Source of the DNA: Spirochaetaceae bacterium
Lineage (GTDB): Bacteria; Spirochaetota; Spirochaetia; Treponematales; Breznakiellaceae
Length of the DNA stretch: 21,315 bases
Direction of reading: 5' to 3'
Assembly (NCBI GenBank): GCA_031257075.1
Contig: JAIRPM010000150.1
Location: 1 to 21,315, forward strand
Part shown: positions 1 to 6,606 of the stretch, one piece after another
Layout: each line of letters begins with the position of its first letter
How positions within the stretch are numbered: the stretch's first letter is position 1
Made by a program: the position numbers and the translations under genes
The notes under the pieces: generated by a model
Seen by the model: only the letters and a program-made list of their open reading frames with translations
The model's database searches: none
What the model was told of the DNA's origin: nothing

Positions 1-730
1 GCATCTCAGTACTTATCTAAAAACGCTGAGCCCGAGTGTCAGGAACCCATACGGCGGATTGGATGCCATCAGAATGGGGGATTTTATCGAACTTCCCTCG
101 CTCTCCGTAGCAGAATACACAGACGGCAATGTCGTCATAGCGGAGGAGGTTAATATACCTTCAAATGCGGGGGACGGTAAACTGCAACTTGTGATTGTGG
201 CCATAAACCCTAATTACGGTAAAAATAGCAACGGCACAGTTACGCCGCATCTTATATTCCAATTCAAGAATGTGCCCGGAACCGGCAGAATGAATGTGGC
301 CGCAAACGCGATGACTATAAGTTATTTGAACAGCCCGATACGCCACTATTTAGCGTCTGAGTATCTGCTAGGGTTACGTCTCGCAGGCGTGCCTGAGAGC
401 GTATTTTGGAATATAACGCGTAAAGTCCCATACATCGACCTTTTTGGATTTCTCTCTCGGTATAACACAATAACGGACAAAGTGTGGCTTCCTACCGAAC
501 ATGAAATAACAGGCCAGGCAACTGGGCAAAACGGGCAGACGCATTTCTCTTATTATAATTCGAATGACAGGCGGCGAAAAGTCGCAACCGGCCCTGACAA
601 CAACGGATGCTATTGGACATCAACGTCTAGTCTGAATTTTCATGCAATTGGGAGTTCCGGCTCCACGACTGTAGGGAAACCCGAGGCAAACACCAAGCAG
701 GGTATTGCGCCCGCATTTGCTATCAAGTAG
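1..730 (+). CDS. Secreted lipoprotein paralogue, C-terminal part (left-edge partial)
   Basis: The reading frame is open from base 2 to the TAG at 728-730, so the gene begins outside the window; the TTG at 59 is an internal Leu codon, not a start. The visible 242 residues align along their whole length with the C-terminal third of the next gene, sharing blocks such as NPYGGL, GDFIELPSL, VIAEEVNIPSN, PESVFWNITRKVPY, WLPTE, HFSYYNSNDRR, NNGCYWTS and QGIAPAFAIK. The pattern (a WLPTE-type motif, a YWTS motif, an end like GI.PAFAI) resembles the DUF6273 / FISUMP type of C-type-lectin-like surface domain. That family placement is inference from motif style. By analogy with its neighbour, the missing N-terminus probably holds a lipoprotein signal and Ig-like domains. 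The function is unknown; surface or periplasmic binding is a guess. Confidence 0.8.
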   Translation, partial: HLSTYLKTLSPSVRNPYGGLDAIRMGDFIELPSLSVAEYTDGNVVIAEEVNIPSNAGDGKLQLVIVAINPNYGKNSNGTVTPHLIFQFKNVPGTGRMNVAANAMTISYLNSPIRHYLASEYLLGLRLAGVPESVFWNITRKVPYIDLFGFLSRYNTITDKVWLPTEHEITGQATGQNGQTHFSYYNSNDRRRKVATGPDNNGCYWTSTSSLNFHAIGSSGSTTVGKPEANTKQGIAPAFAIK

Positions 731-738
731 GCACGGCT

Positions 739-775
739 GCGGCACCGTGTTGGGTGCTGCCGAGGGCTTGCCTCG
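739..775 (+). terminator. Paired hairpins after the first paralogue
   Basis: Two hairpins follow the stop codon directly. The first is GCGGCACC (739-746) with GGTGCTGC (753-760), one G-T wobble and a 6-nt loop. The second is CGAGG (761-765) with CCTCG (771-775). There is no T-run after them, so intrinsic termination is uncertain; they could equally protect the 3' end. Confidence 0.35.
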
Positions 776-799
776 CTGTGTCATCATATAAAGCATTAT

Positions 800-828
800 T
801 TGACTTATTGCCCTATTTTTTGTAAAAT
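800..828 (+). promoter_or_regulatory. Sigma-70-type promoter for the second lipoprotein
   Basis: TTGACT (800-805) and TAAAAT (823-828) are separated by exactly 17 bp, each one mismatch from consensus. Transcription would begin near 834-836, inside or just after the GAGAGAGG ribosome-binding site at 832-839, giving a leader of only about a dozen bases before the proposed ATT start at 847. Confidence 0.55.
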
Positions 829-831
829 AAT

Positions 832-849
832 GAGAGAGGTTAGAGTATT
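832..849 (+). promoter_or_regulatory. Ribosome-binding site that decides an ATT start
   Basis: GAGAGAGG (832-839), a 7-nt spacer, then ATT (847-849) followed by AAA TTT TTA, i.e. the head of a lipoprotein signal peptide. An in-frame TAG at 841-843 excludes any earlier start. No ATG, GTG or TTG lies in frame between that stop and GTG 898, which sits inside the hydrophobic core. Confidence 0.6.
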
Positions 850-2451
850 AAATTTTTATCTTTTCAAAGAATTTTAAGCGCCGGGTGTGCGGCGTTTGTG
901 TCTATGTTCTTAATAATGTGCAGGGCTAATGTCGAGAACCCGCCGGAAACTGATACCGCGAACGGTGCTGCCAAATCCGTAACGGTAGGCACGGTGAACC
1001 TTTCAGTGAAAAAACTGACGTTGTACGTGGACAATACAGCGGGGGAGACGGTTAAGTTAAGCATTGCCAGCGCTCTGGAAAAAGCGAGCAATCTGCAATG
1101 GGCGTGCGCGCCTGACGGGATAGCAAAAGTTGACGGCTCCGGGCTGGAAGTAAAAGTACTGCCGTTGGCGGTCGGAACCACAATTCTCACCGTAACGGGC
1201 ACGCCCAAAGAAGGGTATAAATACAAATCGGACAAGAAAGTGGAAGCCTCGTGCGAGATAACGGTTGCCGCAGGCGTGGTGCTGACACCGGCCCAACTGA
1301 ATTTGAGTACCGGCGGCACGGGAACGACGGTAACATTGAACATGCCGGCGAACTACAAAACGGCGCTTGCCGGCGGGCAGGCTACAATTGAATGGAGCAG
1401 CACGAACACGAGTGTAGCGAGGGTAACCGCTGCCGATCCAACTTCAGATACGGCTACCGTAACTCCCCAACTTGCTGACGGAACCGCAGAGATACAGGCC
1501 ACGTTCAAGCCCGGTGCCGGTAGTCCTTTACAGGAAACATCTTCGATTTGTGACGTAACGGTAACAATCCCGCCTACTACCGGCCAGGACGAGCCGGTGC
1601 CAGGACAGGAGGCCACGTATGACCTTATGGTAAAGTTCGGGATGAAATCTCCGGGCTACAAGCTTTCCACAATAACCAGCACAGATGTTAGCGAAACATT
1701 CACGCATCTCAGCGCCTATCTAAAAACACTGCCCGCGAATGCCGTGAATCCATACGGCGGATTGGAGACTATCAGGATGGGGGATTTTATCGAACTTCCC
1801 TCGCTCTTCATAGCAAAATACACAGACAGCAATGTCGTCATAGCAGAGGAGGTTAATATACCTTCAAATGTGGGGAACGGTAAACTGCAACTTGTGATTG
1901 TGGCCATAAACCCTTATTATGGTAAAAATAGCAACGGCACAGTTACGCCGCATCTTATATTCCAATTCAAGAACGCGCCCGGAACCGGTAAAATGAATGC
2001 GACCACGGCTGATACATCTGGTTATTCGAACAGTTCAATACGCTACTACTTAATGCTTCGATATTATCTAGCGTTGGTTGCAGCCGGTGTGCCTGAGAGC
2101 GTATTTTGGAATATAACGCGTAAAGTCCCATACGATGATCCCAATTTCAGTTGGAACAATCTATTGGGCTTTGACTATAGCACGATTAAGGACTATGTGT
2201 GGCTTCCTACCGAATATGAAATAACAGGACAGGCAACTTTGCAGAGTAGCGATCAGATGCATTTCTCTTATTATAATTCGAATGACAGACGGCTGAAAGT
2301 TGTAACCTACCCTGACAACAACGGATGCTATTGGACATCATCATCCACCAGGAGTGCCTATTTTCAGGCAATCGGGAGTTCCGGGACTGTTGTAGCACAG
2401 CTTAATTCAACCACCAAGCAGGGTATCGCTCCCGCATTCGCTATCAAGTAA
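847..2451 (+). CDS. Ig-like-domain lipoprotein with lectin-like C-terminal domain
   Basis: A secreted lipoprotein of 534 residues if started at ATT 847. An ordinary caller would choose GTG at 898, but that truncates a good signal peptide. From 847 the frame encodes a short basic/polar head (residues 1-8), a hydrophobic run (9-24) and LIMC with Cys25 as the lipidation site. A GAGAGAGG ribosome-binding site ends 7 nt before the ATT; no equally placed site precedes the GTG. The mature protein holds two Ig-like (Big-type) segments, roughly residues 35-140 and 142-240. A linker follows, then a C-terminal domain of about 280 residues shared with the upstream paralogue and resembling DUF6273/FISUMP lectin-like domains. 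The two copies have near-identical islands and strongly divergent patches. It has its own promoter and a strong hairpin after it, so it is probably monocistronic. A role in surface binding or adhesion is inference only. Confidence 0.8.
   Translation: MKFLSFQRILSAGCAAFVSMFLIMCRANVENPPETDTANGAAKSVTVGTVNLSVKKLTLYVDNTAGETVKLSIASALEKASNLQWACAPDGIAKVDGSGLEVKVLPLAVGTTILTVTGTPKEGYKYKSDKKVEASCEITVAAGVVLTPAQLNLSTGGTGTTVTLNMPANYKTALAGGQATIEWSSTNTSVARVTAADPTSDTATVTPQLADGTAEIQATFKPGAGSPLQETSSICDVTVTIPPTTGQDEPVPGQEATYDLMVKFGMKSPGYKLSTITSTDVSETFTHLSAYLKTLPANAVNPYGGLETIRMGDFIELPSLFIAKYTDSNVVIAEEVNIPSNVGNGKLQLVIVAINPYYGKNSNGTVTPHLIFQFKNAPGTGKMNATTADTSGYSNSSIRYYLMLRYYLALVAAGVPESVFWNITRKVPYDDPNFSWNNLLGFDYSTIKDYVWLPTEYEITGQATLQSSDQMHFSYYNSNDRRLKVVTYPDNNGCYWTSSSTRSAYFQAIGSSGTVVAQLNSTTKQGIAPAFAIK
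1703..2451 (+). repeat. Second copy of a tandem gene-sized duplication
   Basis: Bases 1703-2451 match 1-730 in order, with long identical runs (for example around 1746-1800 against 46-100, and around 2095-2132 against 391-428) broken by diverged or length-variable stretches. It reflects tandem duplication of a coding domain, not an insertion element: no terminal inverted repeats or target duplication are visible. Confidence 0.8.
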
Positions 2452-2466
2452 GCATATCCGTGTTGA

Positions 2467-2515
2467 ACGGCGGGTATGGTGGAAAACTCCATCATACCCG
2501 CCGTACTTGTTTCCG
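2467..2515 (+). terminator. Strong stem-loop after the second lipoprotein
   Basis: A 17-bp stem starts with ACGGCGGGTATGG at 2467; its arms are 2467-2483 and 2488-2504, with one G-T wobble and an AAAC loop. The tail (ACTTGTTTCC) is only modestly T-rich. It lies 15 nt after the stop codon, fitting an intrinsic terminator that isolates the lipoprotein from tpiA. Confidence 0.7.
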
Positions 2516-2579
2516 CGTTTCCGGCCGCCCCCTTCATGCGGCATCATGCCGTGCGCTATACTAAAGTGGGCAGGTTGTA

Positions 2580-2608
2580 TTGAAATTTTGCGGCCGCCCG
2601 GTTATTAA
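2580..2608 (+). promoter_or_regulatory. Candidate tpiA promoter
   Basis: TTGAAA (2580-2585), 17 bp, TATTAA (2603-2608), followed by an AAGGAG ribosome-binding site at 2620-2625. A second possible -10, TATACT at 2557-2562, has only a weak -35 (TTCATG). Either could serve; the sequence alone does not decide. Confidence 0.4.
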
Positions 2609-2630
2609 CAACAACTATTAAGGAGTTTTT

Positions 2631-3383
2631 ATGTCAAGACCTTACTACATTGCGGGTAACTGGAAGATGCACAAAACACGCGCGGAAGCGGCCGATTTGG
2701 CAAAAGCGCTCGTTACCGACTTGAAAGACGGCAAACACAAATACTTGGTTGCCCCTTCATTCACGGCGCTGGAAACAGTAGGCACCATTGTCAAAGGTAC
2801 CAACATTATGCTTGGCGCGCAGGATTGCGCCTGCGAAGAACAAGGCGCTCATACAGGCGAAGTCTCCGTGCTTCAACTAAAAGACCTTGGCGTTCAGGTA
2901 ATAATTCTAGGACACAGCGAACGGCGGCACATCTACAAAGAAGACGATTTACTTATCAACAAAAAAGTAAATTTAGCGCTTAAGCATGGTTTTGAAGTGA
3001 TACTATGCGTGGGGGAACTGCTGGAAGAACGCGAAGCAGGCAAGGCGGAAGCGGTTTGTGAACGTCAAACGGTTGAAGGCTTAAAGGGAGTATCCGCCGG
3101 CGATATAGCACGCGTTACCATTGCCTACGAACCGGTATGGGCTATCGGAACGGGAAAGACCGCAACCCCCGAAGATGCCGAAGCGATTCATGCGCATATT
3201 CGCAAAGTTGCCGCTAAATTGTACGGCGCTGATACGGCGGCGAAAATCCTCATCCAGTATGGCGGGTCGGTAAAACCTGACAACGCGGCGGCGCTTATGG
3301 CAAAAGAGAACATCGATGGCGCTCTCGTAGGCGGGGCTGCCCTCAAGGCGGACACCTTCCTCCCTATAGCCAAATTTGCATAA
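2631..3383 (+). CDS. tpiA: Triosephosphate isomerase
   Basis: Interconverts dihydroxyacetone phosphate and glyceraldehyde 3-phosphate in glycolysis and gluconeogenesis; a cytosolic TIM-barrel homodimer. At 250 residues it has the normal family length. All catalytic signatures are present: NWKMHK with Lys12, GHSERR with His95 as electrophile, and AYEPVWAIGTGKTA with catalytic base Glu167 followed by the flexible loop 6. The phosphate-binding GGSV and GALVGGAALK segments are near the C-terminus. The ATG at 2631 is preceded by AAGGAG with 5-nt spacing, so the start is secure. It stands alone, with no gap, pgk or secG neighbour, and converges on bioB across a shared hairpin. Confidence 0.98.
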   Translation: MSRPYYIAGNWKMHKTRAEAADLAKALVTDLKDGKHKYLVAPSFTALETVGTIVKGTNIMLGAQDCACEEQGAHTGEVSVLQLKDLGVQVIILGHSERRHIYKEDDLLINKKVNLALKHGFEVILCVGELLEEREAGKAEAVCERQTVEGLKGVSAGDIARVTIAYEPVWAIGTGKTATPEDAEAIHAHIRKVAAKLYGADTAAKILIQYGGSVKPDNAAALMAKENIDGALVGGAALKADTFLPIAKFA

Positions 3384-3408
3384 CCGGCGGTTCAAGCCGG
3401 CTCTTGCC
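3384..3408 (+). terminator. Small hairpin directly after tpiA
   Basis: CCGGC (3384-3388), a 7-nt loop, GCCGG (3396-3400), then CTCTTG. It touches the tpiA stop codon. It is short and the tail is weak, so it may work together with the larger hairpin that follows. Confidence 0.4.
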
Positions 3409-3411
3409 CCA

Positions 3412-3452
3412 AAGGCAACGCTGATTAGCATCGAGTTAATCGGCGTTGCCTT
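3412..3452. repeat. Palindromic intergenic element, copy A; likely bidirectional terminator
   Basis: Arms AAGGCAACGCTGATTA (3412-3427) and TAATCGGCGTTGCCTT (3437-3452) form a 16-bp stem with one wobble and a 9-nt loop. It lies between the convergent tpiA and bioB and includes two bases of the bioB stop codon. The arm core GCAACGCTGATTA recurs at 15831 and, reversed, near 13365, with a diverged relative at 12566. It is therefore a dispersed element that may have been recruited as a terminator. Confidence 0.65.
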
Positions 3453-4428
3453 AGCGTTCTATGCGGAATTCAAAACCGGCGGCGGTTACCGCGGCGATGG
3501 TGTCATCAATACTCTGACCGCCCGCGGTAAGGTAGCCGGACGCAAACAGGGAATCGGCTGCTTTGAGCAAATCGGCTTCGCGGCCTTTTAAGTACAGTTC
3601 GCGCCCCGCCGCGCAACGAATGTCCTGCCGGGGAAGCAGCAAGCGGGCAAGGCAAAGTACTTTCAAGCAATATTCCGGGAGAAGGGGCGCGGCGGCGTTC
3701 TCTTTTCCTGTCCCTTTGAGCGGAATAAGAAAATTTACCGGCACGGAATTGGGCGCGATGCTTTGTATATCAAAAAACATATCAACCAAATCTTCGGCGC
3801 TTTCCCCCATACCGGCAATACCGCCGCAGCAAATTTCAAAACCGGTATCTTGCAGCATTTTGATATTGGCTATGCGTTCATCGTAAGTATGCGTTGTGCA
3901 AATTGTTGGGTAATACGAACGGCTTGTATTCAAATTATGATTAACGCGGTCCAGCCCCGCTTCTTTCAGCATAACCGCCTGGTGACGGGTTAAAAATCCA
4001 ATAGAACAGCAGATAGAAACCGGCGATTGCTTTTTCAAGGCGCGTATATATTCACATAACGATTCGATTTCGGCATCGCTAAAGCGTATTCCGCTCAATC
4101 CGATACAATGACGGGCAAGATTTTTTTCAAAGGCTAATGCCCCGTGCGCCGCCGCTGTTTCGTAAGGAATAAAATTATATTTTTCTATGGATGCCGTTGA
4201 ATCGCGCGCCTGAGCGCAATAGGCGCAATTTTGCGAACAATTTCCACTGCGGGCATTGGTCAACAATTGAATTCCAACACTTAACCCTTTGAATTTTTTT
4301 CGTATGATAAATACCGCGTTCAAAAGTTCCGGCAGCGCTTCATCCGGCAGCGCCAGCACCTCTAATGCTTCGGCGCGGGTTAAAGTACCGCCTGCCGCGC
4401 ATCGCGCCGCCGCTTCTTGTATATTCAT
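3451..4428 (-). CDS. bioB: Biotin synthase
   Basis: Radical-SAM enzyme that inserts sulfur into dethiobiotin, the last step of biotin synthesis; cytosolic. The 325 residues are slightly shorter than the well-studied enzymes. The SAM-binding [4Fe-4S] cluster motif CSQNCAYC supplies Cys64, Cys68 and Cys71. Ligands expected for the second [2Fe-2S] cluster are present: Cys108, Cys140 (in SICCSIG), Cys200 (in FEICCGG) and Arg276 (in AGRE). DRVNHNLNTS and the NSVPVNFLIPLKGTG segment are typical of BioB and argue against other radical-SAM families. No bioA, bioD or bioF is nearby, so the cell may take up dethiobiotin or encode those steps elsewhere. No ribosome-binding site precedes the ATG; a promoter places the transcript start at or beside it (see the promoter entry). 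Confidence 0.95.
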   Translation of the reverse strand: MNIQEAAARCAAGGTLTRAEALEVLALPDEALPELLNAVFIIRKKFKGLSVGIQLLTNARSGNCSQNCAYCAQARDSTASIEKYNFIPYETAAAHGALAFEKNLARHCIGLSGIRFSDAEIESLCEYIRALKKQSPVSICCSIGFLTRHQAVMLKEAGLDRVNHNLNTSRSYYPTICTTHTYDERIANIKMLQDTGFEICCGGIAGMGESAEDLVDMFFDIQSIAPNSVPVNFLIPLKGTGKENAAAPLLPEYCLKVLCLARLLLPRQDIRCAAGRELYLKGREADLLKAADSLFASGYLTAGGQSIDDTIAAVTAAGFEFRIER

Positions 4429-4434
4429 AGGGGC

Positions 4435-4463
4435 ATTATAGGCGGAAGGCTGGACAGGGGCAA
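4435..4463 (-). promoter_or_regulatory. bioB promoter implying a leaderless mRNA
   Basis: On the minus strand TTGCCC (4463-4458), 17 bp, TATAAT (4440-4435, perfect -10). The last base of the -10 is 7 nt from the A of the bioB ATG (4428), so transcription would start at or next to the start codon. The six bases between are GCCCCT, with no Shine-Dalgarno. Confidence 0.55.
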
Positions 4464-4472
4464 CCCCGCATA

Positions 4473-6590
4473 CTAATCCAGCGGCGCAAAATAGCCGGCC
4501 GCATCGCGCCCCGAATTTTCCAGCAGGTAAACTTCCGCTTCAATAGGAAGAAATGCCCTGCCAAAGTCTGTTTGTAGGCCGGATAGGTAGGTAAACACAT
4601 AAACGCCTATGGGCTTTTCGGCAATGGCGCGGATTGCGGAACCTATGCCCTGTTGCCGGTAGAGGCGCAAAATTTGACCGCCGGTTTCGCCGCAGATATA
4701 GTTCAATTCGCCGGACGGCTCTCCATCGCCCACAAGTACCGCATAAAACATAATACCGTTGTTGGCAAGGTATGCGGCCAATTGGGAAAGGCTGAATTCT
4801 TCATAAGCGGTATTACCCAATCCCCCGGATGTTACGAATATAACCGCCCGTTTTTTGGAAAGCGGTAACAGATGGCCTGCCGCCAGCCTTAGAGCCATAT
4901 CGAAACGCCAGCCGCCTGAATAAACGCCTTCCACTGCCGCCGCAGCCAATGATGCGGGATTTTGCGGGGAAAAACGTTCGCTCACCGCCATCGGCCCTGC
5001 CGAAACAATAGATACAATGCGTCCCGCGGGAGTACCGCTGTAGAGCGCGCCGGCAATATCACGCAGCGCGGTTTGCAAGTCTGCTTGGAGTTCATAGGTT
5101 TCCGGCGAGCGTTCAAAAACAACAGAAATATCCGCCCTATCGGCGCTGCCGGTCTCCGTGCCGGCTATAGACCCGGCACCATAACCCAGAAAGGTTTGCT
5201 CCGCGACCGGCTGGCCATGTTCAGTTAAAAGGAAATTGTGTTCATTAAGCCCGGCAATAGGATTGCGAAGACGGTCATGTACGGACAATTCTACAGTTAA
5301 ACGCGGAAATTCGTTGCTGACAATGCGCTCTATCTGTACAAAAAGGCCGCCGGCAACGGTATCCATAGCCGACAGCACCGTTACTTCATTGCCGTTAAAA
5401 TCAGCGGCAAGAATACTGCCGTTAGTGTTTGCATGCGCGCCGAGCAGCCGGACACGGGAATTGCCGGCGGGGGTGAGTTCCCGGACTATAGAGGTCTGAG
5501 GGTCAACAAGTACGACACGCTTGGAATCCGCTATCAGAAGACTGCCTCCGGCACTTGCTTTCAGGCTTTCCGGCGCGGTTAAGCCTTCGTCCAAAAGTTC
5601 GCCTAAAAAAAGCCCGTTACGGTCAAACATATTAACAGTGGCGGTAATGCCGTCCGCCACATAGACAACGCTATCCAGCACGGCTATGCCGGTGGGTGAA
5701 ACAAACCCTTGGAAACTGTCATTTTTTTTTCCAAAAGCGGTGATAAATACGCCATCCGGGTCAAATTTACAGATGCGGCGATTGCCATAATCCACAACAT
5801 AAACATACCCTTCTTCGTCAACGGCCAAATTTGCCGGGCCCAGCAAGTTACCATCATGCAGCCCTTTTGACCCGATGTACGAAAGCCAATCCCCATCGCT
5901 GGAAAGCACGCTTATTCTGCCGCCCCGGAACTCAGAAACGTAGAGCCTGCCGTCTATGCCGCGCGCTATATCATAGGGGCGGTCAAAACCGGCAAACGGC
6001 CCGCGCCGGCGTTCGTGGATGACCCCGTTCACATCTAAACGGACAATTTCGTTAGAACCGTAGGCCACTACCCAAACGCTGCCGTTATCGGCATCAAGGA
6101 TAGCGGAAGGCTGACTAAAGTAGGTGGTGTTGCCGCCCTTCCCCGGGAAGCGGCCTATTTCGATATAACGGGGGTTGTCATTCATAAGGGGAAAGAGGCT
6201 GCGGCGGTTGCGCACCACTTCAATCCGGTTGTTGATGAGCAGGCTTTCCGGTTCTTCCGGGCCATAGGCTTCCGCGGCAGCCTGCCATTGGCGCAAGGCA
6301 ACCTCTTCTATACCGGAGCGGTAATAGGCTTTTCCCAGATGGTCAAGGATAAGCCCTTCTCCCGGACGGTATCTCAATGCGTTTTCAAATTCAAGGATAG
6401 CCTCATTATAGTTATAGCGGTTATAGGCTTCGAGCCCTATGCGGAACGCTTCGTTTGCATGCAGCACGTCCATATCCGTGCCATCAAGGGCCGCATCCTG
6501 CGCCAGCGCCGCTGCGGCGCTCACCATTAGAACGAATGCCGGGAACGGTATTCGTTTTTTGAGAGAAAACTGTTTTGATTTTTGAAACAT
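4473..6590 (-). CDS. Secreted TPR - NHL beta-propeller - vWA-like protein
   Basis: A 705-residue exported protein. Residues 1-31 form a signal peptide (basic head, hydrophobic core, end ALAQ). Residues 46-110 look like two TPR units (AYNRYNYNEAILEFENAL, LGKAYYRSG). Residues about 155-400 hold NHL-type propeller blades (repeats of the form G.L..P..IAVDE.G.VYVVDYGNRRI). Residues about 485-660 resemble a von Willebrand A domain. The metal-binding DxSxS motif is degenerate: the strand reads VVFERSPE, so metal-dependent adhesion is doubtful. ATG 6590 is preceded by GGGGAGGG three bases upstream, the same arrangement as in the transglutaminase gene at 10322. It lies 44 nt upstream of bioB and is divergent from phoH with 16 bp between starts. 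Probably a periplasmic scaffold; partners unknown. Confidence 0.8.
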   Translation of the reverse strand: MFQKSKQFSLKKRIPFPAFVLMVSAAAALAQDAALDGTDMDVLHANEAFRIGLEAYNRYNYNEAILEFENALRYRPGEGLILDHLGKAYYRSGIEEVALRQWQAAAEAYGPEEPESLLINNRIEVVRNRRSLFPLMNDNPRYIEIGRFPGKGGNTTYFSQPSAILDADNGSVWVVAYGSNEIVRLDVNGVIHERRRGPFAGFDRPYDIARGIDGRLYVSEFRGGRISVLSSDGDWLSYIGSKGLHDGNLLGPANLAVDEEGYVYVVDYGNRRICKFDPDGVFITAFGKKNDSFQGFVSPTGIAVLDSVVYVADGITATVNMFDRNGLFLGELLDEGLTAPESLKASAGGSLLIADSKRVVLVDPQTSIVRELTPAGNSRVRLLGAHANTNGSILAADFNGNEVTVLSAMDTVAGGLFVQIERIVSNEFPRLTVELSVHDRLRNPIAGLNEHNFLLTEHGQPVAEQTFLGYGAGSIAGTETGSADRADISVVFERSPETYELQADLQTALRDIAGALYSGTPAGRIVSIVSAGPMAVSERFSPQNPASLAAAAVEGVYSGGWRFDMALRLAAGHLLPLSKKRAVIFVTSGGLGNTAYEEFSLSQLAAYLANNGIMFYAVLVGDGEPSGELNYICGETGGQILRLYRQQGIGSAIRAIAEKPIGVYVFTYLSGLQTDFGRAFLPIEAEVYLLENSGRDAAGYFAPLD

Positions 6591-6606
6591 AAACCCTCCC
6601 CTGGTT

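Noticed and set aside
864..1343. 159-residue minus-strand frame opposite the Ig-like lipoprotein
   Set aside because: Shadow of the Ig-like repeats; no ribosome-binding site or family resemblance.
1..2451. Diversity-generating retroelement acting on the lectin-like domains
   Set aside because: Some variable codons (GGC against TAC, CAC against TAC) look like adenine mutagenesis, but the copies also differ at many ordinary synonymous sites and in length. No reverse transcriptase or template repeat is in the window.
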